Shown here piece by piece: positions 7,220-14,253 of a DNA stretch of 15,022 bases. Each line of letters begins with the position of its first letter. Position 1 is the stretch's first letter. Made by a program: the position numbers and the translations under genes. The notes beneath the pieces were generated by a model. It was not told where the DNA came from, searched no databases, and worked only from the letters and a program-made list of their open reading frames with translations. Source of the DNA: Pseudomonadota bacterium (GTDB taxonomy: Bacteria; Pseudomonadota; Alphaproteobacteria; Rhizobiales; Aestuariivirgaceae); NCBI GenBank assembly GCA_016522385.1, contig JAEKFU010000034.1:1-15022 (forward strand). Reading direction: 5' to 3'.

Positions 7220-8005
7220 CTAGTGTTCGACAATCTGCCTGAGGAACGCACGTAGCCGCTCATGCTGCGGCTTGTCTATGACCTGCTTTGGCGGGCCTTC
7301 TTCGACAATCACGCCGTCGTGCAAGAATATTACGTGATCGGCTACTTCCCGTGCGAAACGGATTTCGTGGGTTACCAGAACCATTGAACGACCTTCTTCG
7401 GCCAGCTCGAGAATGACATTGAGAACTTCGCCGATCAGCTCTGGATCGAGCGCCGATGTCGGCTCGTCAAACAGCATTAATTTTGGTTGCTGCGCCAGCG
7501 CGCGTGCGATGGCCACCCTTTGCTGTTGACCGCCCGACAGGCGCTCCGGAAACTCATCAATCTTATGGGACATGTGCACTTTTTCGAGCATGGCTTCGGC
7601 CAGCTCGTTGGCCTCGGCCTTGCCCAATCCGCGCACTTTCATCGGGCCGATGGCCACGTTGTCACGGGCGTTTAGATGTGGCCAGAGATAGAATCCCTGA
7701 AATACCATTCCGACATGGGCCCGCTGGCGGGCCAGTTCCTTCTCGTTCATCGGCGTGTAGCGGTCACCAGACCTTGTCTCGCCAAACAGCTCGCCATCGA
7801 GATGGATGTGGCCGCTCGTCGGCCTTTCCATATAATTGATACAGCGCAGCATTGTGGACTTGCCGCAGCCGCTCGGCCCAACGATTGCGGTCTTGTGGCC
7901 ACGATCCAGCGTCATATCAACGCCCTTGAGAACCTCAAGCTCGCCGAAGCTCTTGTGAATGTCCTCAACTTGGAGAAGTGGACCCGCCAAACCGACCTCC
8001 ATCAT
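7220..8005 (-). CDS. polar amino acid-type ABC transporter ATP-binding protein
   Basis: A 261-residue ATPase of the GlnQ/HisP type with all motifs intact: Walker A GPSGCGKST (43-51), Q-loop VFQGF (101-105), signature LSGGQQQR (156-163), Walker B LMLFDEPTS (176-184), the D-loop SALDPE, and switch His213 (VTHEIRF). It powers import through the two permeases that follow. Two ATG codons stand in tandem (8005 and 8002); AGGAG is 8 bases before the first, so 8005 is chosen. It lies 92 bp after the binding-protein gene, a gap that contains a stem-loop. The segment after the Walker A (LDGELFGETRSGDRYTP) is slightly longer than in GlnQ, as in several rhizobial paralogues. Confidence 0.95.
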   Translation of the reverse strand: MMEVGLAGPLLQVEDIHKSFGELEVLKGVDMTLDRGHKTAIVGPSGCGKSTMLRCINYMERPTSGHIHLDGELFGETRSGDRYTPMNEKELARQRAHVGMVFQGFYLWPHLNARDNVAIGPMKVRGLGKAEANELAEAMLEKVHMSHKIDEFPERLSGGQQQRVAIARALAQQPKLMLFDEPTSALDPELIGEVLNVILELAEEGRSMVLVTHEIRFAREVADHVIFLHDGVIVEEGPPKQVIDKPQHERLRAFLRQIVEH

Positions 8006-8035
8006 CTATCATGCTCCTGGCACAGCGGCAGGATC

Positions 8036-8066
8036 CGGTTGGACACAACTCACGCGTATCCAACCG
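8036..8066 (-). promoter_or_regulatory. mRNA stem-loop between binding-protein and ATPase genes
   Basis: CGGTTGGA (8036-8043) and TCCAACCG (8059-8066) form a perfect 8-bp inverted repeat with a 15-base loop, about 32 bp after the binding-protein stop. A smaller imperfect hairpin (8079-8094) lies between. There is no T-run, so this is probably a 3'-end stabiliser or partial terminator that lets the binding protein be made in excess, as in other binding-protein operons. Confidence 0.5.
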
Positions 8067-8097
8067 CGCCCCTTAGTTGTCTAACCTGGTTGACGGC

Positions 8098-8997
8098 TTA
8101 GCTCTTGCACTTTTCAGGCAAGGTCGGCTGCTTCCAGTCTGCTGGCCTATCGACACCGGCGCGCTGGTTGATCGGACCCGGATCGAACCAAGACGGATCG
8201 CCCAGACCATACTTCTTTGCCACATCGCGGTTCGTGCAGTTCGCCCAAATCTCGGCGATCTGGGCGTTGACCGCCTTTAACAACTCTGGTGCTTCCTGGC
8301 TCAGCCCGAAGACCACGTTGTATTTGCCGGTAAGCAGCGAGTATTTCTTGTCGAAATCCTGCGAGATCGGCACAGCATGAATGTCCCAGTCGGGGTTCTT
8401 TGAAATGGCGAACTGAATGAGTGGCGGATCTGCAAACAGCGCCTCGATCCGGCCAGCCAGCAAGTCGCGAATGGCGGCATCGCTGGTATCGTAGAGCTTC
8501 AGCGTCGCACCTTCGATGGCCTTGAGCTGGTCGATCCAGCCAAACCCCTGAATGGTTGCAATGGTTTTGCCTTCCAGCTCCTTGACGGTGCTCCAGTTGG
8601 TAGACTTCTTTTGTGTGATATTCGCACCACCATAGTAGATCGGATCTGAAATATTGATCACCTTGATGCGTTGATCATTCCATCCCATCATGCCATGCAT
8701 GATGTCCACCCGTCGGGTCTTAACCGACTGGATCTCGGCGGCCCATTCCATCAGATTGGGTTTCACTTTCAAACCGAGTTTTTCGGCAACCATTTGCATG
8801 AGTTCACCGTCCAGCCCGATGAGTTTGCCGTCCTGAAAACCGGTTCCCGGCATGTCACCATTGAAAGCAACATTTAGTGTGCCCTTTTCGATGAGTTCCA
8901 TGTGTCCATCGGCATTGGCCTGGTGCAGTGGCCCCGCGGCAAGCAACAGCGCCATTGCCGCGCCCAGGGCGATAGGTCTAAAGCTCATTTTTGACAT
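8098..8997 (-). CDS. periplasmic substrate-binding protein of the polar amino acid ABC transporter
   Basis: A 299-residue SBP_bac_3-type protein. A signal peptide covers residues 1-29 with an ANA cleavage site before DGH. The mature start LIEKGTLNVAF is the family's usual first strand. Further family features are GLDGELMQMVAEKLGL, the Arg-containing stretch NDQRIKVINISDPIYY, TIATIQGFGW, and DLLAGRIEALFADPP. It catches the substrate in the periplasm and passes it to the permeases. A Cys pair near the C-terminus (ANCTN, EKCKS) may form a disulfide. ATG at 8997 has a strong GGAGGAAAC site; a start at 9078 would add a non-signal leader. It is the first gene of the operon and faces the regulator across a 154-bp gap. 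The ligand is not predictable by eye. Confidence 0.93.
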   Translation of the reverse strand: MSKMSFRPIALGAAMALLLAAGPLHQANADGHMELIEKGTLNVAFNGDMPGTGFQDGKLIGLDGELMQMVAEKLGLKVKPNLMEWAAEIQSVKTRRVDIMHGMMGWNDQRIKVINISDPIYYGGANITQKKSTNWSTVKELEGKTIATIQGFGWIDQLKAIEGATLKLYDTSDAAIRDLLAGRIEALFADPPLIQFAISKNPDWDIHAVPISQDFDKKYSLLTGKYNVVFGLSQEAPELLKAVNAQIAEIWANCTNRDVAKKYGLGDPSWFDPGPINQRAGVDRPADWKQPTLPEKCKS

Positions 8998-9081
8998 GAT
9001 GTTTCCTCCACACGTTGTCTTGCCGTCGTTGTTGAACCGCGGCAGTTCGCCAGAGGCTAGCAACAATACTTTGGCCACGTC

Positions 9082-9115
9082 TTGAACGAACCGGAGAAAA
9101 AAGAGTACGTTCCGG
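9082..9115. promoter_or_regulatory. possible AraC-type operator: direct repeat with 21-bp spacing
   Basis: ACGAACCGG (9086-9094) and ACGTTCCGG (9107-9115) match at 7 of 9 bases and are 21 bp apart, two helical turns, in the 154-bp divergent gap. AraC-family proteins usually bind such same-face direct repeats. A weak promoter for the regulator, TTGAAC (9082-9087) and TACGTT (9106-9111) with an 18-base spacer, overlaps them. Both readings are by eye and unproven. Confidence 0.35.
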
Positions 9116-9151
9116 CCAGCAGGTGCAACAATCGTAACTGCCTGTCATGCA

Positions 9152-10171
9152 ATGAACATTTGCTTGGATGCATTTTCACCGCCATCCCCGGCGCCTGATG
9201 TCGAGCCGGACATCAAGGTTGGTTTCATATTGTCGCCGAAGTTTACCCTCTTGGCCTTTGCCAGTTTCATCGACTGTCTTCGTCATGCAGCCGATGAGGC
9301 TGACCGCAGTCGACAGATCCATTGTCACTGGAAAGTCATCGCGCCGACGCTTGACCCGGTGGAGGCGAGTTGCGGGGTAAAGGTAAATCCGCAGGCATTG
9401 TTCCCGGACCCGGCCTCGTTTGACTATGTCGTGATCGTCGGTGGTCTCTTGCCTTGGTGTCTCGATCTGCCGCAGACGACATATGATTACTTGCTGTCGG
9501 CGCGTCGCAGTAATGTTGCAGTGGCTGGTTTATGTACCGGTAGTTTTATCCTTGCCAATGCCGGTTTGCTGGACGACCACGATTGCGCCGTCCATTTTGA
9601 GCACCGTCAGCAGTTTGCTGGACTGTTTCCCAAGGTGCGACCAATAACTGACCAGTTTTTCGTGAACGACCGTGGTCTAATCACCTGTCCGGGTGGCACT
9701 GCAGCGCTTGATCTGGCGGCAAGTCTCATCAAGGAGCATTGCGGAAAGGCTCGGGCGGTGAAGGGGCTTGTATCGCTGCTCGTCGATCAGCATCGTGCCA
9801 CACATCACATGCCGCACAGACCCTATGAGCATTTGGCCGCCTGCGGCGATTGGCGAGTTGAGCAGTCCATCGAATTGATGGAACGCAATTTCTCTCGACC
9901 GTTCACAATTGAAGAACTCGCCCGACGTTTGGGCTCGTCTTTGCGCGAACTCAACCGCGCATTTGCCCGTAGTGCACGCGAAAGCCCGTCAAGCGTGTGG
10001 CGAAAACTGCGCCTGTCACATGGTCACTGGCTGTTACTCAACACAAGCCGGTCGGCGACGCAAATAGCGTATGAATGCGGCTTCACGGATGCGGCCCATT
10101 TTTCCCGCTGGTTCATGCGCATCTATGGTGAAACGCCCAGCGCATTCCGGACGCAAAGAAGGCGAGTTTAA
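9152..10171 (+). CDS. GlxA-type AraC-family transcriptional regulator (DJ-1/GATase1-like domain plus HTH)
   Basis: A 339-residue regulator. Residues 20-215 form a DJ-1/PfpI-like domain (IKVGFILSPKFTLLAFASF, FDYVVIVGG, then GLCTGSFILANAGLLD with Cys128 at the nucleophile elbow, and ITCPGGTAALDLAASLI). Residues 232-337 are the AraC DNA-binding domain with two helix-turn-helix units: FTIEELARRLGSSLRELNRAF (split around 251-271) and ATQIAYECGFTDAAHFSRWF (302-321). Known members of this type (GbdR, CdhR, ArgR of Pseudomonas) activate catabolism of glycine betaine, carnitine or arginine. The divergent placement suggests it activates the adjacent importer-enolase-SDR operon when the substrate or an intermediate is bound. 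The ATG has no clear ribosome-binding site, which fits low expression. Confidence 0.93.
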   Translation: MNICLDAFSPPSPAPDVEPDIKVGFILSPKFTLLAFASFIDCLRHAADEADRSRQIHCHWKVIAPTLDPVEASCGVKVNPQALFPDPASFDYVVIVGGLLPWCLDLPQTTYDYLLSARRSNVAVAGLCTGSFILANAGLLDDHDCAVHFEHRQQFAGLFPKVRPITDQFFVNDRGLITCPGGTAALDLAASLIKEHCGKARAVKGLVSLLVDQHRATHHMPHRPYEHLAACGDWRVEQSIELMERNFSRPFTIEELARRLGSSLRELNRAFARSARESPSSVWRKLRLSHGHWLLLNTSRSATQIAYECGFTDAAHFSRWFMRIYGETPSAFRTQRRRV

Positions 10172-10291
10172 TTCCCTTGCGCGTGTCCCAAAGGTGACCC
10201 AACAGTCGGCGCCAATAATTGAAGCGTATCACGTCCGTTCTGCCGCTGAAGACGGACTGACCGGCACCAACTGAACACTTCACCGCTCCTC

Positions 10292-10311
10292 GCACACCCG
10301 TTCGGATGTGC
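10292..10311 (-). terminator. possible terminator of the peptide-type ABC operon
   Basis: GCACACCC and GGATGTGC (10292-10311) pair as an 8-bp stem with a 4-base loop. The single imperfect pair is C-A read on the + strand but a G-U wobble on the - strand, so the structure is better for the - strand operon that ends at 10321. There is no T-run after it. The 149-bp convergent gap 10172-10320 holds no gene. Confidence 0.35.
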
Positions 10312-10320
10312 CCTTGTCCT

Positions 10321-11238
10321 TTATCGTCCGCGAATCCGCGGATCGAGCGCATCGCGCAGTCCGTCTCCAATGTAGTTGACGCTTAGCACCGTGAGTGAGA
10401 TGGCAAGACCGGGCCACAAGACACGCTCGGGATACTGCTGCAGATGATCGGTCGAATCGAACAGCAGCCGCCCCCATGTCGGGAAGTCCGACGGAAAGCC
10501 GAGGCCGAGAAACGACAGCGCCGATTCAGTAATGATCGCGTTGGCGATGCCCAATGTCGCCGAGACCATTATCGGTGAGAGTACGTTGGGCAGGATGTGG
10601 CGGCTGATCATCCGGTGCGGGGGGGTTCCGATCGATCGCGAGGCGATAACGAAATCACGCTCCTTCAACGCCAAAACGTCACCGCGAACGATCCGTGCCG
10701 TCTGCATCCACGATGTGATGCCGATGACGAACACGATGAGAATGAAGATTCCGGTCTCCGGCCCAAACGCCGTGCGCAGCGTATCCCGGAACAGCATGAT
10801 GATAACCAGCAGCAGCGGCAATAGGGGGAGAGCCAGAAACAGATCGGTAAACCGCATCAGCGCCCCGTCGAGACGCTTGAAATAACCGGCAATAACGCCG
10901 ATCAAGGTGCCCAGAGACAGTGCCAGGGCCATCGCCGTGATTCCCACCGCCAAAGAGACCTGTCCGCCGGCGAACAGACGTGCCAGCGTATCCCGGCCCA
11001 GCTGATCAGTGCCCAGCGGATGGGCAAGGCTTGGTCCCTGATTGCGCGCACGGATATCGATATATTGCGCATCGATCAGCCACACATAGGGGCCAAGAAA
11101 TGCCGCCACCAGCACGAAGACGAAGAAGCCCATGCCCAGCAGGGCACCACGATGTGTCTTGAACTGGTCCCAGACATCGTGCCACTGCGAACGCGCTGCG
11201 CGGGTTTCTTCGAATCCGGTCTGTACCCGATCAGTCAT
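10321..11238 (-). CDS. dipeptide/oligopeptide-type ABC transporter permease, DppC/OppC-like
   Basis: A 305-residue permease. The N-terminal OppC-type segment has one membrane helix (about 32-53). Then comes the family hallmark HPLGTDQLGRDTLARL (73-88), further helices to 295, the ATPase-contact EAA loop DFVIASRSIGTPP (195-207), LGLGFPSDFPTWG, and the C-terminal GDGLRDALDPR. It pairs with the DppB-like permease to form the peptide-type channel. ATG at 11238 has GAGGA upstream and overlaps the preceding gene by 8 bp, so the two are coupled. A start at 11274 would lie further inside the upstream gene. It is the last gene of this operon in the window. Confidence 0.93.
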   Translation of the reverse strand: MTDRVQTGFEETRAARSQWHDVWDQFKTHRGALLGMGFFVFVLVAAFLGPYVWLIDAQYIDIRARNQGPSLAHPLGTDQLGRDTLARLFAGGQVSLAVGITAMALALSLGTLIGVIAGYFKRLDGALMRFTDLFLALPLLPLLLVIIMLFRDTLRTAFGPETGIFILIVFVIGITSWMQTARIVRGDVLALKERDFVIASRSIGTPPHRMISRHILPNVLSPIMVSATLGIANAIITESALSFLGLGFPSDFPTWGRLLFDSTDHLQQYPERVLWPGLAISLTVLSVNYIGDGLRDALDPRIRGR

Positions 11239-12238
11239 AGCGGATCCTCGGATCGAGAACGCCGTAAAGGACATCTGCGATCAGGTTGAACAGCACGATC
11301 AACAGCGCGAAAATGAAGGTCAATGTCTGCACGACCGGCAAGTCGCCGCCCTGGATCGAAACGATCAACAGCTGTCCGAGCCCGTTCACCTTGAACACCT
11401 GCTCTGTGATGATGGCGCCGCCGAACACTTGCGGCACACCGAGCGCGACCACGGTGACAACTGGAATGAGCGAATTGCGAAGCACGTGAACGAGCACAAC
11501 CGTTTGCTCGCGCAAGCCCTTGGCCCGCGCCGTGCGCACGTAATCCTGATTGAGATTATCCAGCATGGACGCGCGCATGAACCGGCTGATCTGCGCCGCA
11601 TTGAAAAGCGCCAACACGGTCACCGGCATGACCATCTGCTTGACCTGATGCATGAAGCTTGCCATGTCGGTCACCTGATGGGTCGTGTCGTAGATCGACG
11701 GGAACCAGCCAAGCCACACCGAAAAGATCACGATCATCAACACGCCGGTGAAAAATGTCGGAACCGAGAATCCGACCATTGAGATGAAAGTGCCGATCTG
11801 GTCGAACCAGCTATATTGCCGGTAAGCCGAGATGATCCCGATCGGCAGCGCCAGCAGCGTGCCGACAATGTAGGACAGACCGACCACCCACAGGGTCTGC
11901 GGCAGCCGTTCAACGATCAGGTCGACAACCGGCGACCGGGTCTGCCAGCTCAGTACCCTTATCCGGTCGCCATCGCTATTCCATCCCAACCAGTGTTCGA
12001 GGACGTTGAGCGGTTCATTGATGAAGAACTGGTTGCACCACAACAGATAGCGAATGTGGATCGGCTGACCGAGCCCGAGCGATTCCCGGATCTTTTCGCG
12101 GACGTCCGGGGGGATCGTCAACGGCAGGTTGGCAGTCGGATCACTCGGCGCCAAATCGAGCAGCAGGAAGATGATGAGGCTGATGAACAGGAGCGTCGGG
12201 ATCGCCAGCACCGATCGGCGGATCGTGAAATTCAGCAT
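11231..12238 (-). CDS. dipeptide/oligopeptide-type ABC transporter permease, DppB/OppB-like
   Basis: A 335-residue permease starting with RRSVLAIPTLLFISLIIF, the usual first helix, and the APSDP segment after it. Other helices lie at about 115-140, 150-180, 200-220, 258-280 and 303-325. The EAA loop is DYVRTARAKGLRE (232-244), and it ends with LYGVLDPRIRYD. A longer periplasmic segment between 65 and 105 (including NEPLNVLEHWLGWNSDGDR) resembles versions seen in binding-protein-dependent oligopeptide or opine-like systems. AGGCG lies about 10 bases before the ATG. It overlaps the next permease by 8 bp. Confidence 0.93.
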   Translation of the reverse strand: MLNFTIRRSVLAIPTLLFISLIIFLLLDLAPSDPTANLPLTIPPDVREKIRESLGLGQPIHIRYLLWCNQFFINEPLNVLEHWLGWNSDGDRIRVLSWQTRSPVVDLIVERLPQTLWVVGLSYIVGTLLALPIGIISAYRQYSWFDQIGTFISMVGFSVPTFFTGVLMIVIFSVWLGWFPSIYDTTHQVTDMASFMHQVKQMVMPVTVLALFNAAQISRFMRASMLDNLNQDYVRTARAKGLREQTVVLVHVLRNSLIPVVTVVALGVPQVFGGAIITEQVFKVNGLGQLLIVSIQGGDLPVVQTLTFIFALLIVLFNLIADVLYGVLDPRIRYD

Positions 12239-12487
12239 CGCATGAACGCCTTTTGCCGGCGCTGCCGGTATTGCGGCAAAACGTCGTGGCCCTGTACATC
12301 GTCACCTCGGCAAAAGCCCGCACCCAGAGCTGTGTCCGCTGGGCTGTGCCAGAATTCTCCTGAATTCCGCCTTTCTCCGGAATGTCGAATTTCCTTTAGA
12401 AGGATCGGGACGGAAGGCTTGGCCGTAAGGTTCATCATGCAAAGATCAACGCTGTCGCTATCTGATCAACACTAAACTGGGAAGGGG
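12239..12487. repeat. non-coding gap with a degraded RHSGERRN-type palindromic repeat (core 12359-12384)
   Basis: The gap between the binding-protein and DppB-like genes holds no gene. Read on the - strand, 12384-12359 begins CATTCCGGAGAAAGGCGG and continues AATTCAGG. This is close to the widespread proteobacterial intergenic palindrome CATTCCGGNGAANGCCGGAATCCAG. Its translation on the - strand gives IRHSGERRN, a well-known signature of this repeat. ATTCCG (12364-12369) and CGGAAT (12378-12383) form the stem. Beside it GAATTC-TCCT-GAATTC (12352-12367) makes a second possible hairpin. Only one arm of the element is recognisable, so it is a decayed copy. Confidence 0.55.
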
Positions 12488-12512
12488 CCGCCCCGGCGAG
12501 CTGCCGGGGCGG
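12488..12512 (-). promoter_or_regulatory. GC-rich stem-loop directly after the binding-protein gene
   Basis: CCGCCCCGGC (12488-12497) and GCCGGGGCGG (12503-12512) form a perfect 10-bp stem with a 5-base loop, starting 12 bp after the stop of the peptide-type binding protein. The bases that follow on the - strand (CCCCTTCCCAGTTTAG) are not a proper T-run. It is therefore either an inefficient terminator or an RNA 3' stabiliser. Either would lower permease expression relative to the binding protein. Confidence 0.65.
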
Positions 12513-12524
12513 AGGCAATCGTGG

Positions 12525-14222
12525 TTATTTCATGCGGTGCCAGTCGGCCACGTTCCACAGCTCGGAATCCCAGGTGTTGAGAACAACACCGCCAAGCGTG
12601 TTGGAATGCGCCGATACCCGGCCGCGGTCGACAAGCGGGATCATGATGTATTCCTGCATCAGCTTGTCGTTCATTGCCTTGGCCAGGCGGGCGCGCTCCT
12701 TGAGATCGCCGGTCTTGGCCATCTCTGCAACAAGAGCGTCGTATTCTTCACTGCAGTAGCGCGGCATGTTGTTGCCCTGCCATTGCGTCTCCGGCGATGG
12801 CGCCTGTTTGCAGGACCAGTTCGACATGTACGATTCAGGATCGGTCCCGTCGAAATTGTTGGCGTACATTTCAACATCGGCGAAGAATTTCTGGAACGTG
12901 TCGGCGCTGCCCGGATCACTTCCAAAGAACACCGATGCATCGATGTTGCGCAATTCAGTCTCGATGCCGATTTCACCCCACCATTGCTTGATCAGCGCCT
13001 GGAAGTCCTGGCGCACGGCATTGGTCGAGGTCTGGTAAAGGATCGACAATCGAACCCCGTCCTTTGCTCGCACACCGTCAGCGCCGGCTTTCCAGCCGGC
13101 ATCGTCCAGCAGCTTCTTGGCAGCCTCGACGTCCTGCTTCAGGCACCCGTCATTGGCCGTCGATTTGTAGATTTCCGGTGCCGGCAGCACATTGCAGCTG
13201 GGCCGGCCGGCATCGCCATAGCCGATTTCGACCAGCAGCTTGCGGTCGATCGCCAGCGACAGAGCCTTGCGCACGTTCATGTCGGTCAGGAACGGGTGCG
13301 GATGCTTCTTAGTGCCACGCTCCTCGCCCAATGCGGCGTCCGGGTTGGTCAAGTTGATCATGATCCGCTCAACCAATGTGCCGAACGCCGAGATCACCTT
13401 GCCCTTGCCGGCAGCCTGCATGTTGGCAAGAACATCGGGAGCAAGCTGCAGGTTCCAGGCATAGTCGAACTCACCGGTTTCCAGCACAGATCGGCCGGCT
13501 GCGGCCGCATCACCGCCACCCTTAAGCGTTGCAGTGGCAAAGGCCGGTTTGGCCGGATCGCGATAATTCTCGTTGGCTTTCAATGAGATAACGTCATTTG
13601 GGCGGAATTCACTGACCACGAACGGGCCGGTGCCGATCGGGTTGAAATTGGCTTCGGTACATTCCGGCGCCTTTGCCCCGAGGCAATCCGCAAACTGTGC
13701 CGCCTGGATAATCGGCGACTGTGCACCGACAAACGGTCCGTATGGGAACGGTTTTGAAATGCCGAACGTCACCTTCACCGTGAGGTCATCGAGAGCCTCG
13801 ACACTGGATACATCATTGTATTTCTCGCTTTGGGCACAACCACCTTCGGGATGGGTGCAGTATTTCCACGAGAACACCACGTCCTTGGAGGTGACCGGAC
13901 TGCCGTCGGCCCATTTGAGGCCCGGTTTCAGTTTCCAGGTGATGGTCGTCAGATCCGCCGAGACACCGCCGTTTTCCGTTGTCGGAATGCTTTCGGCAAG
14001 CCATGGCACCATGTTGCCATCCTGGTCATAGCGGGCCAGCGGTTCAAGCACCAGCGATCCGGCTTCCAGTTCCTTCGTGCCGCCCGACAGGTAGGGGTTC
14101 ATGGTCGATGGCGCTTGCCAGTAAATGATGTTGACGTGACCGTCCGAGCCGCGCTCGGCCTGGGCCACGGGAGCAAGCGCCAGTGCAGCGACAGCGCTCA
14201 GCAATACAGTTCTCAGTTTCAT
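12525..14222 (-). CDS. dipeptide/oligopeptide-type ABC transporter substrate-binding protein
   Basis: A 565-residue SBP_bac_5 (DppA/OppA-class) protein. The signal peptide (MKLRTVLLSAVAALALAPVA) ends at an AQA site near residue 22. The family signature WKLKPGLKWADGSPVTSKD (96-114) is clear, as are NPIGTGPFVVSEFRP, VRKALSLAIDRKLL, and the late EYIMIPLVDRGRV. It binds a peptide or peptide-like substrate in the periplasm. Several Cys pairs (YCTHPEGGC, DCLGAKAPEC, SCNV with GCLK) suggest disulfides, typical of this group in alphaproteobacteria. ATG at 14222 has a strong GGAGGAAG site. It lies 31 bp after the ATPase gene. The specific substrate is unknown; systems of this class also move nickel, glutathione or opines. 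Confidence 0.94.
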   Translation of the reverse strand: MKLRTVLLSAVAALALAPVAQAERGSDGHVNIIYWQAPSTMNPYLSGGTKELEAGSLVLEPLARYDQDGNMVPWLAESIPTTENGGVSADLTTITWKLKPGLKWADGSPVTSKDVVFSWKYCTHPEGGCAQSEKYNDVSSVEALDDLTVKVTFGISKPFPYGPFVGAQSPIIQAAQFADCLGAKAPECTEANFNPIGTGPFVVSEFRPNDVISLKANENYRDPAKPAFATATLKGGGDAAAAGRSVLETGEFDYAWNLQLAPDVLANMQAAGKGKVISAFGTLVERIMINLTNPDAALGEERGTKKHPHPFLTDMNVRKALSLAIDRKLLVEIGYGDAGRPSCNVLPAPEIYKSTANDGCLKQDVEAAKKLLDDAGWKAGADGVRAKDGVRLSILYQTSTNAVRQDFQALIKQWWGEIGIETELRNIDASVFFGSDPGSADTFQKFFADVEMYANNFDGTDPESYMSNWSCKQAPSPETQWQGNNMPRYCSEEYDALVAEMAKTGDLKERARLAKAMNDKLMQEYIMIPLVDRGRVSAHSNTLGGVVLNTWDSELWNVADWHRMK

Positions 14223-14253
14223 GACTTCCTCCAATAAGACTAACGAGTTGATC

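Noticed and set aside
11816..12475. A 219-codon + strand frame over the DppB-like gene and the following gap
   Set aside because: Its translation is rich in Arg, Asp and Gln without any motif, as expected from antisense of a membrane protein gene. No start signal is evident.
12537..13586. A 349-codon open frame on the + strand inside the peptide-type binding-protein gene
   Set aside because: It is antisense to a gene with full family signatures and signal peptide; its translation shows no domain. High-GC codon bias on the opposite strand explains the long frame.
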